Below are positions 7,919 to 15,432 of a DNA stretch of 18,783 bases, piece after piece; position 1 is the stretch's first letter; each line of letters opens with the position of its first letter. This stretch comes from an uncultured Oscillospiraceae bacterium (GTDB lineage: Bacteria > Bacillota > Clostridia > Oscillospirales > Oscillospiraceae). The DNA lies in assembly GCA_934589705.1 (NCBI GenBank), contig CAKTOH010000027.1:1-18783 (forward strand), read 5' to 3'. The position numbers and the translations under genes are program-made. A model generated the notes under the pieces. It had not been told where the DNA came from, did no database searches, and saw only the letters and a list, made by a program, of their open reading frames with translations.

Positions 7919-8946
7919 AACAGCTGCTGAACACCCTCTTTGTCACCTCCGAGGACATCTATCTGTCCCTGGAGGGGGAGAACGTGCTGGCCAACCGGGA
8001 CAAGGAGGTCATTGCCCGGTATCCTCTGCACACCCTCCAAACCATTGTCAGCTTTTCCTATTCCGGGGCCTCCCCTGCGCTCATGGGCAAATGCGCGGAA
8101 GATGGCATCGGCCTTGCCTTCTGCACGCCCCGGGGCCGATTCCTGGCCCGGGTCTGCGGGGAAAGCAGCGGCAATGTGCTTTTGCGCCGGGAGCAATACC
8201 GGATTGCCGATGATCCGGCTCGGTGCTGCGAGATTGCCCGTACCATGATTTTCGGCAAGCTGAGCAACGGTGCTTCCAGCATCCAGCGCACCCTGCGTGA
8301 CCACGCGCCCCGGGTGGAAGGCCTGGGTCTGGAACAAGCCGTCGGGGATATCCGGGCGCTGCTGCCCCAGGTTCTGGCGGTTTCCGACCCGGACACCCTC
8401 CGGGGGCTGGAGGGCATCGCCGCCAGTGCCTATTTTGGGGTCTTCGACCATCTGCTTCTCGTCCGGAAGGAGGATTTTTTCTTCCACGGACGAAACCGCC
8501 GTCCGCCCCTGGATCGGGTAAACGCCATGCTGTCCTTTGCTTACAGTCTGCTGGCTCACGACTGCGCCAGTGCCTTGGAGAGCGTAGGGCTGGATGCCTA
8601 TGTGGGCTTTCTCCACCGGGATCGTCCCGGACGGCAGTCCCTGGCTCTGGATCTGATGGAGGAGCTTCGCCCCTGCATGGCCGACCGGTTCGTGCTGACC
8701 CTGGTGAACAACCGGATGATAAAGCCCGAGGATTTCCAGGTTCAGGACAGCGGCGCGGTGCTGCTGGCGGAGGATGGTCGTCGGAAATTCCTGAAAACCT
8801 GGCAGGAGCGGAAGCGGGACACTCTGACCCATCCCTACCTGGGGGAGAAGCTGAGCTGGGGCATGGTGCCCTATGTTCAGGCGCTGCTGCTGGCTCGGTA
8901 TCTTCGAGGGGATCTGGACGCCTATCCGCCCTTTCTATGGAAGTGA
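7915..8946 (+). CDS. cas1: Cas1 integrase
   Basis: The 343-residue subtype I-C Cas1 catalyses spacer integration at the leader-proximal repeat. Conserved metal ligands are visible: Glu166 in GLEGIAASAYF, His234 in GFLHRDRPGRQSLALDLMEE, and the acidic cluster at 246-250. The N-terminal beta domain starts MKQLLNTLFVTSEDIYLSLEGENVLANRD, as is usual. The ATG at 7915 forms an ATGA overlap with cas4, preceded by GGAGG. A longer upstream open frame through cas4 exists but is only its shadow. The gene is intact, so adaptation may still operate. Confidence 0.97.
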   Translation: MKQLLNTLFVTSEDIYLSLEGENVLANRDKEVIARYPLHTLQTIVSFSYSGASPALMGKCAEDGIGLAFCTPRGRFLARVCGESSGNVLLRREQYRIADDPARCCEIARTMIFGKLSNGASSIQRTLRDHAPRVEGLGLEQAVGDIRALLPQVLAVSDPDTLRGLEGIAASAYFGVFDHLLLVRKEDFFFHGRNRRPPLDRVNAMLSFAYSLLAHDCASALESVGLDAYVGFLHRDRPGRQSLALDLMEELRPCMADRFVLTLVNNRMIKPEDFQVQDSGAVLLAEDGRRKFLKTWQERKRDTLTHPYLGEKLSWGMVPYVQALLLARYLRGDLDAYPPFLWK

Positions 8947-8950
8947 GGCT

Positions 8951-9241
8951 ATGCTGGTACTGATTACTTACGATGTGAACACGGAGGACGCCGCCGGCCG
9001 GAAGCGTCTGCGGCAGATCGCCAAAAAATGCGTGGATTACGGCCAGCGGGTGCAGAATTCGGTGTTTGAGTGTCTGCTGGACGCTGGCCAGTGCCGGAAG
9101 CTTCAGGCCAAGCTGGTGTCCATTATGGATCCGGAGAAGGACAGCCTGCGCTTTTACTATCTGGGAAACCAGTACGAGAAGAAGGTAGAGCATTTTGGCG
9201 CCAAGAACACCTATCTGCCGGAGGACACGCTGATTCTCTAG
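8951..9241 (+). CDS. cas2: Cas2, structural partner of Cas1
   Basis: A 96-residue ferredoxin-fold protein that bridges two Cas1 dimers. MLVLITYDVNTEDAAGRKRLRQIAK carries the beta-1 strand with the conserved YDV aspartate, then YGQRVQNSVFECLLD, and DSLRFYYLGNQYEKKVEHFG near the end. Length is normal. The ATG at 8951 lies 4 nt after the cas1 stop, and the gene ends in TAG. It is the last gene of the cas operon; the CRISPR array leader lies about 700 bp downstream in the same orientation. Confidence 0.97.
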   Translation: MLVLITYDVNTEDAAGRKRLRQIAKKCVDYGQRVQNSVFECLLDAGQCRKLQAKLVSIMDPEKDSLRFYYLGNQYEKKVEHFGAKNTYLPEDTLIL

Positions 9242-9668
9242 GCCGGGAGCCCCGGCGGGCAATGCGTGCGCAAGCTGGTCTGGAATCGCTAGACCTTTGG
9301 GCACCGCTCGGTATCGGCACAGAAGCTAAAGAACAGTGCTCTTGCGCCCCAGGAGCCCTGGCGGGCAGTATGTGCACGGCTGGTCTGGAATCGTTAGGCC
9401 TTTGGGCACCGCTCGGTATCGGCACAGAAGCTAAAGAACAGTGCCCTTGCGCCCCAGAAGCCCCGGCGGGCAGTATGTGCACGGCTGGCCTGGAATCGTT
9501 AGGCCTTCGGGTATCGCTCGGTGTCGGCACGGAAGCCAAAGAACAGTGTCCTTGCGCCCCGGGAGCCCCGGTGGGCAGCGGGTGGTCGGCAGGGCCGACA
9601 GCCAATGCGTGCGCAAGCTGGTCTGGTATCGCTACACCATCGGGAATCGCTCGGTGTCGTTCTTGCGG
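9242..9668 (+). repeat. Four tandem units of about 105 bp between cas2 and the CRISPR leader
   Basis: Units begin near 9245, 9351, 9456 and 9561, a period of 105-106 bp. The first three are closely similar; the fourth starts well but diverges and is rearranged after about 20 bp. Each unit starts with a GC-rich hairpin: CCGGG-AGC-CCCGG at 9243-9255, CCAGG-AGC-CCTGG at 9349-9361, a partly broken version at 9454-9466, and CCGGG-AGC-CCCGG at 9559-9571. A second hairpin in the unit pairs GGTCT/AGACC (9277-9281, 9291-9295), GGTCT/AGGCC (9382-9386, 9396-9400) and GGCCT/AGGCC (9487-9491, 9501-9505). An open frame crosses the repeats only because 105 is a multiple of three; I do not call it a gene. 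The function is unknown. Confidence 0.85.
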
Positions 9669-9759
9669 TGCGGTGGTATAGAAGATGCCATTGCAAACCT
9701 GTGGGCACCCTTTCTAAGGATTCCCCCCGGTCACAATCCGTCTTCCGGAAAAAACGTAG

Positions 9760-9781
9760 GGGCCGATGCCCTCATCGGCCC
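9760..9781. repeat. Palindromic intergenic repeat
   Basis: GGGCCGATG and CATCGGCCC form a 9-bp perfect stem with a CCCT loop, preceded by CGTAGG. I recognise this style of GTAGGGGC-hairpin as a dispersed intergenic element in Oscillospiraceae-like genomes; that recollection is unverified here. The surrounding 9670-9840 otherwise shows no gene. Confidence 0.55.
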
Positions 9782-9843
9782 GCCTCGAAATGCCGTTCCC
9801 ACCCCTGCGAAGTCCCAGCTCCCAGGGAATCCCCGGGAGGTTC

Positions 9844-9975
9844 GCACGACATTTTCGGCAGAAAACGGCTGTTGTGCGCTTAGGGAACCGGCTGACATCG
9901 GCTGTTTACTAAGAAATTGCATTCAAAATTTACCTTTTCGCCAAAGATTCGCAGGTAAAACTGTGCATCTTTGCT
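9844..9975 (+). promoter_or_regulatory. CRISPR leader
   Basis: The stretch directly before the first repeat changes to AT-rich sequence (about 9905-9970) and contains two inverted repeats. GCACGACA (9844-9851) pairs with TGTTGTGC (9870-9877) with one mismatch, and TTTACC (9929-9934) pairs with GGTAAA (9954-9959). The second is close to the integration site, where leader motifs guide Cas1-Cas2. The array promoter should lie here, but I could not pick a convincing -35/-10 pair. The leader's position at the cas2 side agrees with perfect repeats here and degenerate repeats at the far end. Confidence 0.65.
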
Positions 9976-12150
9976 GTCGCTCCCCCCACGGGGAGCGTGG
10001 ATTGAAATGCTTCCGTGGTTCAGTGCCCGCCGCACACGGTCAAGTCGCTCCCCCCACGGGGAGCGTGGATTGAAATCTTCAGGCCGCCCCCGGAGTAGTA
10101 CCACCGCCCCGTCGCTCCCCCCACGGGGAGCGTGGATTGAAATCACCGATAATTGCATCCAGGTCTTCGATGCCAGTGTCGCTCCCCCCACGGGGAGCGT
10201 GGATTGAAATACACCGCTTGAAATACTTGGACTGAGCCCAAAACGTCGCTCCCCCCACGGGGAGCGTGGATTGAAATCGGCGGAATTCTCGCTCTCCGCA
10301 TAGGGGATAGCGTCGCTCCCCCCACGGGGAGCGTGGATTGAAATACCCGGCCGTTATGTCGTTATAAAGGGAGAGTGGTCGCTCCCCCCACGGGGAGCGT
10401 GGATTGAAATTAAATTGTCCAATGCAGATTTTGACTCGGAACGCGTCGCTCCCCCCACGGGGAGCGTGGATTGAAATCTTGCCCCACAACTCACCGATAA
10501 CGTCGGTGCACAGTCGCTCCCCCCACGGGGAGCGTGGATTGAAATTTCGCTCATACCACAATCCTGAATATACCAGTCGGTCGCTCCCCCCACGGGGAGC
10601 GTGGATTGAAATAATTTGTGCCTCCATCATCACAGTGAACTCCTTGGTCGCTCCCCCCACGGGGAGCGTGGATTGAAATAGCCCCTACACGGGGCAAATC
10701 GAGACCCGGGAGGTCGCTCCCCCCACGGGGAGCGTGGATTGAAATGCCGCCTGGGCATCCTTGGCCACGGCCTGGGTGGTCGCTCCCCCCACGGGGAGCG
10801 TGGATTGAAATTGAATTGGCAAGTTCGGTGCAGCAATTGCAGATGGTCGCTCCCCCCACGGGGAGCGTGGATTGAAATCCGAAGTGCCTGCAGAGTAAGC
10901 CATGACGGACAGGCGTCGCTCCCCCCACGGGGAGCGTGGATTGAAATTTTTTTGCTTAACTGCTTCTTGCATAATATCTTCGTCGCTCCCCCCACGGGGA
11001 GCGTGGATTGAAATTATTGTTTGGGACGAACAGAATGGATATATTTGGTCGCTCCCCCCACGGGGAGCGTGGATTGAAATCAGATACTTGGTTGCTTTAT
11101 CGATCTGGCCACTAGTCGCTCCCCCCACGGGGAGCGTGGATTGAAATGGGTCTTGATTTGGACGGCTATCACGTCGGAAATGTCGCTCCCCCCACGGGGA
11201 GCGTGGATTGAAATCAGACCGCCGTATTCATTCTTACAATGAGCTTAGGTCGCTCCCCCCACGGGGAGCGTGGATTGAAATCTCGCTCCTCCTCCGGAGG
11301 CGGAGGATGAGGAAGGTCGCTCCCCCCACGGGGAGCGTGGATTGAAATCGTTGTCGGAAAATCCAACAACGGTTCCCCGGAGTCGCTCCCCCCACGGGGA
11401 GCGTGGATTGAAATTGGTAAATCGTGTACGCTACACATAGACACTACTGTCGCTCCCCCCACGGGGAGCGTGGATTGAAATTTATTTGCTGTTTTTGAGG
11501 ATCTCCGATAAAACGTCGCTCCCCCCACGGGGAGCGTGGATTGAAATACATAGCCCCAAACGGGGCGAAAGCTGCAATCACGTCGCTCCCCCCACGGGGA
11601 GCGTGGATTGAAATATTTTGCCCTGGAGGTGATCCCATGCAAAAGCCCGTCGCTCCCCCCACGGGGAGCGTGGATTGAAATTGCCTACGAAGCATTTTGT
11701 TGTGGGAGTCTCCATGTCGCTCCCCCCACGGGGAGCGTGGATTGAAATGCCGCCGCTTTCGCTGGGCTTGATTTCGTCATTGTCGCTCCCCCCACGGGGA
11801 GCGTGGATTGAAATTCCACGTTTCCGCGATGGGGCTTGATGTGATCCAGTCGCTCCCCCCACGGGGAGCGTGGATTGAAATCAAAATCAAAAATGGGGGG
11901 GTAATTATGGCGGTTGTCGCTCCCCCCACGGGGAGCGTGGATTGAAATAAAGAACAAGAAAACGACAAAAAAACGGAGTAACCGTCGCTCCCCCCACGGG
12001 GAGCGTGGATTGAAATGGTCAGATACGGCCTTCCCCGGACGGGGGCAGGCGTCGCTCCCCCCCACGGGGAGCGTGGATTGAAATGTCTCCGTCAGAGCCG
12101 ACAACACCAGGTCAACTTGTCGCTCCCCCACGGGGAGCGTGGGTTAAAAT
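9976..12150 (+). CRISPR. Type I-C CRISPR array: 33 repeats, 32 spacers
   Basis: The repeat is 33 bp, starts GTCGCTCC and ends GTGGATTGAAAT, with an internal 7-bp stem (GCTCCCC/GGGGAGC) around CCAC. The end GATTGAAAT is typical of I-C repeats. Repeats start at 9976, 10044, 10111, 10178 and so on to 12119. Spacers are 33-36 bp (mostly 34). The first 31 repeats are identical; the 32nd (12051-12084) has an extra C and the 33rd (12119-12150) lacks one C and has two substitutions. This places the newest spacers at the leader/cas2 side. Spacers differ from each other. The spacer at 11615-11648 contains GGAGGTGATCCCATG, i.e. it was taken from across the start of a gene. No match to other parts of the window was noticed by eye. 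Confidence 0.98.
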
Positions 12151-12183
12151 CGCAGAAATCTTCCAGCAAGCAATGATTACACT

Positions 12184-12193
12184 GTCACTCCCC
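12184..12193 (+). repeat. Decayed remnant of a terminal CRISPR repeat
   Basis: Exactly one spacer length (33 bp) after the last recognisable repeat lies GTCACTCCCC, matching 9 of the first 10 bases of the repeat; similarity fades beyond about position 19. This is best read as the decayed 34th repeat at the old end of the array. Confidence 0.6.
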
Positions 12194-12228
12194 ATAGGCG
12201 GAAAACCCGATGCATAAAATATTTTTTG

Positions 12229-12257
12229 TTGAAAAATAAGAATCCTTCATATATAAT
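12229..12257 (+). promoter_or_regulatory. Strong sigma-A-type promoter upstream of the acyltransferase operon
   Basis: TTGAAA (12229-12234), a 17-bp spacer and TATAAT (12252-12257): a near-consensus promoter 36 bp beyond the array remnant. Transcription should start near 12264, leaving an untranslated leader of about 200 nt before the GTG at 12471. Confidence 0.65.
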
Positions 12258-12263
12258 GAAACG

Positions 12264-12470
12264 CAGTCTGGAAACAGCATGGGCACAAATATCTGCCCGT
12301 CCGGAGATTCTGGTGGTAAGCGGGAATTGTATAAAAACACCGGTATATCAGTCAGCTTCTTTTTTATGTGAATGTGGTAGGTGGAATCGTCGTGAAGCAA
12401 AACAGCATCATAAAGGCTGGGAGCATTGTCGTTTTGTAAAGGAAAATCTTTTTTGGGAGGAGTTGAGAAA
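12264..12470 (+). other. Long 5' untranslated region of the acyltransferase operon
   Basis: About 200 nt lie between the predicted transcription start and the MBOAT start codon. A small hairpin GGGCA/TGCCC (about 12280-12297) is visible. I do not recognise a known riboswitch class, and the short open frames here lack support. Confidence 0.4.
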
Positions 12471-13901
12471 GTGCTCTTTAACTCGATACAGTACGCAATT
12501 TTCCTGCCGGTTGTATTTGCCGTCTATTGGCTGCTCCCACATAAGTTCCGGTGGCCCCTTCTGTTAGCGGCAAGCTACTACTTTTACATGAGCTGGAATC
12601 CGAAATATGTGGTTTTGATTTTATTCACGACAGTGGTGTCCTATGCGGCGGCACTTCTGATCGAGCGCTGTCAAACGAAGCGCCGGAAGCGCGCGGTTTT
12701 GACACTGGCTTTGATTGTCTGCCTGGGCGTCTTGTTTGTATTTAAGTATTTCAACTTTTTCTTTGCGGCACTGGAATCTGCCTTCCGGCTTTTGGCAATC
12801 CCGGTGCATCCGATTACCTTGCAGCTTATCCTTCCAGTGGGAATCTCCTTTTATACATTCCAGACACTGAGCTACGTTGTGGACGTTTATCGGGGCGGAG
12901 CAGCTGAACGGAATTTCGGCGTTTACGCAACTTTTGTATCGTTTTTTCCACAACTGGTAGCCGGGCCCATTGAGCGCTCGGAAAATCTGCTTCCGCAGAT
13001 AAGGGCGCGGCATATCTTTGACTATGACCAGGCAATGCTGGGCGCAAAGCTGATCGTCGTCGGCCTGTTTAAAAAGCTGCTGATTGCAGACGCGGCAGCG
13101 GAATATGTGGATCGGGTATTTGCGAATGTGTATTCCTATACCGGCTTTCCCCTTGTCCTGGCGGCATTTTTCTTTGCTCTGCAAATCTACGGGGATTTTT
13201 CGGGCTACTCCGATATTGCCATCGGAACGGCCAAGCTGTTCGGAATTGATTTGATGACGAATTTCAGAAGTCCCTATTTTTCCGCCTCTGTGAAGGAATT
13301 CTGGTCCAGGTGGCATATTTCCCTTTCCACCTGGTTCAAGGACTATGTGTATATTCCGCTGGGAGGCAATCGCTGCGCGAAACCGCGGAAATATTTCAAC
13401 CTGCTTGTGACCTTCCTGGCCAGCGGCCTGTGGCATGGCGCAAATTGGACCTACATTGCCTGGGGCGCGATTCATGGGGCCGCCCAGATTGCGGAGGACT
13501 TGCTGAAAGGCGTTTTAAAACCCCTGCGGGAAAATAAAATCGGCCATTGGGCTGCGGTCTTTTTGGTATTTGTGTTCTGCAATGTAACCTGGATCTTCTT
13601 CCGGGCGGCAAGCATCCAGGATGCGCTGTATGTGCTGAAGCATATGTTGTGCGGTATTTCCCATCCGGCTGGCTATTTCCTGGCTGACGGCGGCAGGGGC
13701 ATTCAAAAATTAGGCTTGTATCTTCTGAGATTGCTGCCTCTGGCCATATTTGACTTTTTTAACCGGGACGGAAACGCCATTGAGAAAATCGGTCGGTGGA
13801 ACCGGGCGGCCCAGTGGGCACTTTATGTCGTGGCGGGATTGGCAATTCTTTTCCTGTCGCAGAAAGGAATGGCGGCTGAATTTGTCTATTTTCAGTTTTG
13901 A
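12471..13901 (+). CDS. MBOAT-family O-acyltransferase (AlgI/DltB-like)
   Basis: A 476-residue polytopic membrane protein that transfers acyl (usually acetyl) groups across the membrane to an extracellular polymer. The GTG at 12471 is chosen because GGGAGGAG lies about 7 nt upstream and the product then begins MLFNSIQYAIFLPVVFAVYW, the usual start of this family. The conserved FWSRWHISLSTWFKDYVYIPLGGNR carries His282, and GLWHGANWTYIAWGAIHG carries the catalytic His322. Many hydrophobic segments are spread over the whole length. The next gene encodes an SGNH-like partner, as in alginate and related polysaccharide O-acetylation pairs. The polymer is not identifiable because no glycan synthesis genes are in the window. 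It could equally serve a wall polymer. Confidence 0.93.
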   Translation: MLFNSIQYAIFLPVVFAVYWLLPHKFRWPLLLAASYYFYMSWNPKYVVLILFTTVVSYAAALLIERCQTKRRKRAVLTLALIVCLGVLFVFKYFNFFFAALESAFRLLAIPVHPITLQLILPVGISFYTFQTLSYVVDVYRGGAAERNFGVYATFVSFFPQLVAGPIERSENLLPQIRARHIFDYDQAMLGAKLIVVGLFKKLLIADAAAEYVDRVFANVYSYTGFPLVLAAFFFALQIYGDFSGYSDIAIGTAKLFGIDLMTNFRSPYFSASVKEFWSRWHISLSTWFKDYVYIPLGGNRCAKPRKYFNLLVTFLASGLWHGANWTYIAWGAIHGAAQIAEDLLKGVLKPLRENKIGHWAAVFLVFVFCNVTWIFFRAASIQDALYVLKHMLCGISHPAGYFLADGGRGIQKLGLYLLRLLPLAIFDFFNRDGNAIEKIGRWNRAAQWALYVVAGLAILFLSQKGMAAEFVYFQF

Positions 13902-13906
13902 TTACG

Positions 13907-14881
13907 ATGAAAAAGTTTTTGCTTAAAGTCACGGCCTATCTGCTGATACTTTCCACGATTACGGTCGGAATCAACGTCGGCTACCAAAAATTGGATCGCA
14001 GAAGGGACAGCTATCGGGCACGGTTTCAGTCCATGCCCGAGCAGATACAGATTTGTAATTTTGGCTCCAGCCACGGACAAGACGCATTTCTGTATCGCAT
14101 ATTAGGTCAAAAATACAGCTGCTTTAATTTTGGGGCCAGCAGTCAGAAGTTAAGCTACGATGAGCGTCTGATGGACTATTATCAGGATCATATTCAGGAG
14201 GGCGGAGTTGTTTTTGTCGATGTTTCGTATTTTTCGTTCTTCGGGAAACCGGAGGTCGAACGAGACGATTTTGATTCCAAGAACAAACGCTACTATTATG
14301 TTCTTGACAAAGCGCATATCAAAAATTACAGCGCGAAAGTCAATTTTCTTCTTAATGTAATGCCTGCCCTGGATGCGGGTTCGGATTTGCTCAAGGTTTA
14401 TCTGAGAAAAGAAATTGTACCGGAGGAAACAGACGAATCCTGCCGAACGACAAATGCGGAGGAAGCGGCGGAGCACGGAAAGAGAAGAATATCCTACCAT
14501 GGCCTGGCAGACCAGGAGGATAGCCTTGATATCAACCGGGAAGAGGTGGATGCGCTGTATTCAATTTTGCGGCGCTGTAAGCAGAAGAATTGGAAACCAA
14601 TCCTGATTTCCACACCGCTCTTACCGGAATACTGGAAGGAAGCACAGAGCCAGGGAAGCGAACATCTGAAGGTGTTTTATTCCATCGTCAACCAAGCGGC
14701 CATAGAAATGAACATTCCGTACTACGACTATTCTACGGATGAACGCTTTGCGAATCGCTATGATCTGTTTATGAATACGGATCATTTGAACCGATATGGC
14801 GCGGACGAATTTGAAAAAATTCTGTGCAAAGAGGTTCTGTCGGATTTTTTGAGAGAGGGATCTTTTGATACTATTTCCTGA
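13907..14881 (+). CDS. Membrane-anchored SGNH-like protein, partner of the MBOAT acyltransferase
   Basis: A 324-residue protein with one N-terminal membrane segment (about residues 4-25) and an extracytoplasmic domain. NFGSSHGQDAF (Gly53-Ser54-Ser55) fits the nucleophile block of SGNH/GDSL-type enzymes, followed by CFNFGASSQ. Near the C-terminus NTDHLNRYGADEF (His293) fits the block carrying the catalytic histidine, although the position three before His is Asn rather than the usual Asp. AlgJ/AlgX- or DltD-like partners complete acyl transfer outside the membrane. The ATG at 13907 lies 5 nt after the MBOAT stop. A TTG at 13898 that overlaps the stop is possible; neither has a clear ribosome site, suggesting coupling. 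Family placement is by motif and context only. Confidence 0.72.
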   Translation: MKKFLLKVTAYLLILSTITVGINVGYQKLDRRRDSYRARFQSMPEQIQICNFGSSHGQDAFLYRILGQKYSCFNFGASSQKLSYDERLMDYYQDHIQEGGVVFVDVSYFSFFGKPEVERDDFDSKNKRYYYVLDKAHIKNYSAKVNFLLNVMPALDAGSDLLKVYLRKEIVPEETDESCRTTNAEEAAEHGKRRISYHGLADQEDSLDINREEVDALYSILRRCKQKNWKPILISTPLLPEYWKEAQSQGSEHLKVFYSIVNQAAIEMNIPYYDYSTDERFANRYDLFMNTDHLNRYGADEFEKILCKEVLSDFLREGSFDTIS

Positions 14882-14905
14882 TTAAAATCTTAATTTTAAT
14901 CAGGA
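14876..14905 (+). terminator. Terminator-like hairpin overlapping the stop codon of the SGNH gene
   Basis: A 13-bp stem TCCTGATTAAAAT (14876-14888) pairs with ATTTTAATCAGGA (14893-14905) around CTTA. It begins inside the last codons. No T tract follows, so termination efficiency is uncertain. Confidence 0.5.
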
Positions 14906-14930
14906 AGGCATCGCCTGACGGCGCTGCCTG

Positions 14931-14962
14931 TTTTGTGATTTATAAGGAAAGAAATCACAAAA
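14931..14962. repeat. Inverted repeat
   Basis: TTTTGTGATTT (14931-14941) pairs perfectly with AAATCACAAAA (14952-14962). It belongs to the series of inverted repeats that fills the gene-free stretch 14882-15432. Confidence 0.6.
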
Positions 14963-14991
14963 CAAGTCTCATATGAACTCCATGCCCTTCA

Positions 14992-15025
14992 GGCAATTAA
15001 AATCTTTTTTAAAGATTTTAATTGG
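14992..15025. repeat. 34-bp duplicated palindrome, copy 1
   Basis: GGCAATTAAAATC... with a 14-bp stem CAATTAAAATCTTT (14994-15007) and its complement (15011-15024) around TTT. The same 34 bases recur without a mismatch at 15207-15240. The two copies flank a MITE-like element. Confidence 0.85.
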
Positions 15026-15030
15026 CAGAC

Positions 15031-15202
15031 TGTCGAAAAACCATGTCATTGCGAGGCAGTGCGCACACTGCCGTGGCAATCCCCTGAATTTTCAAACATT
15101 TTAGGCCCTAAACCAGTGACTTTTACTTCTATCCGGGGGATTCCCACACCACTTAAGCGGACTGGTTCGGAATGACAACGTATATTGGGGGCTTTTTTGA
15201 CA
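15031..15202. mobile_element. MITE-like non-coding element with terminal inverted repeats
   Basis: The left end TGTCGAAAAA (15031-15040) and right end TTTTTTGACA (15193-15202) are inverted with one mismatch. Inside, TGTCATTGCGA on the left matches the complement of TTCGGAATGACA on the right with one or two mismatches, and GCAGTGCGCACACTGC forms an internal hairpin. No open frame of note. A fragment of the same family occurs at 16381-16405. I recognise GTCATTGCGA...GGCAATCCCC as a dispersed intergenic repeat in Clostridia; this needs a genome search. Confidence 0.6.
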
Positions 15203-15206
15203 CGCT

Positions 15207-15240
15207 GGCAATTAAAATCTTTTTTAAAGATTTTAATTGG
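15207..15240. repeat. 34-bp duplicated palindrome, copy 2
   Basis: Identical to 14992-15025, 215 bp away in the same orientation, ending the MITE-like segment. Confidence 0.85.
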
Positions 15241-15317
15241 AGTTCAGTATGATATCTCCCAGCAGCAGGGACTTCAACCATATCATTGATTCCGTCGATC
15301 CGACGGAAAAGGCTATT

Positions 15318-15349
15318 AAAGCCCTGCGGCTTGTCAGTCGCAGGGCTTT
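15318..15349. terminator. Bidirectional terminator-like hairpin
   Basis: AAAGCCCTGCG (15318-15328) pairs with CGCAGGGCTTT (15339-15349) around a 10-nt loop. The A/T ends make it usable in both directions, most plausibly for the convergent minus-strand radical SAM gene ending at 15433. Confidence 0.55.
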
Positions 15350-15367
15350 GTATATGCGCCAAACCGC

Positions 15368-15400
15368 ATCACTTCTCGCACCGGAAGCGTGGATCGAAAT
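15368..15400 (+). repeat. Solitary degenerate type I-C CRISPR repeat
   Basis: Aligned without gaps, these 33 bases match the array repeat at 25 positions, ending AGCGTGGATCGAAAT against the array's AGCGTGGATTGAAAT. Orientation is the same as the array. One stem pair changed on both sides (C-G at repeat positions 7 and 18 became T-A), so pairing is kept. No second repeat is found one unit upstream or downstream. Confidence 0.65.
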
Positions 15401-15432
15401 AATCATTTTCCCCTTCCGGCGAAGGCATCCCC

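Noticed and set aside
9070..9681. Open frame of 203 codons running from inside cas2 through the tandem repeats
   Set aside because: It is open only because the unit is a multiple of three; it begins as an out-of-frame shadow of cas2, has no ribosome site and encodes low-complexity repeated sequence. A matching minus-strand frame is open for the same reason.
9880..12131. Many repetitive open frames in the array (ISIHAPRGGSD, NPRSPWGER, SLPPRGAWIEI)
   Set aside because: These are translations of the CRISPR repeat, a common false annotation.
12226..12567. Open frame of 113 codons upstream of the MBOAT gene
   Set aside because: It starts within the predicted promoter, overlaps the MBOAT gene in another frame and shows no family resemblance.
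12184..15400. Idea that the remnant at 12184 and the orphan at 15368 are two halves of one repeat split by an insertion
   Set aside because: The orphan aligns over the full 33 bases, including 6 of the first 10, so it need not be only a 3' half; the simple split model is not required.
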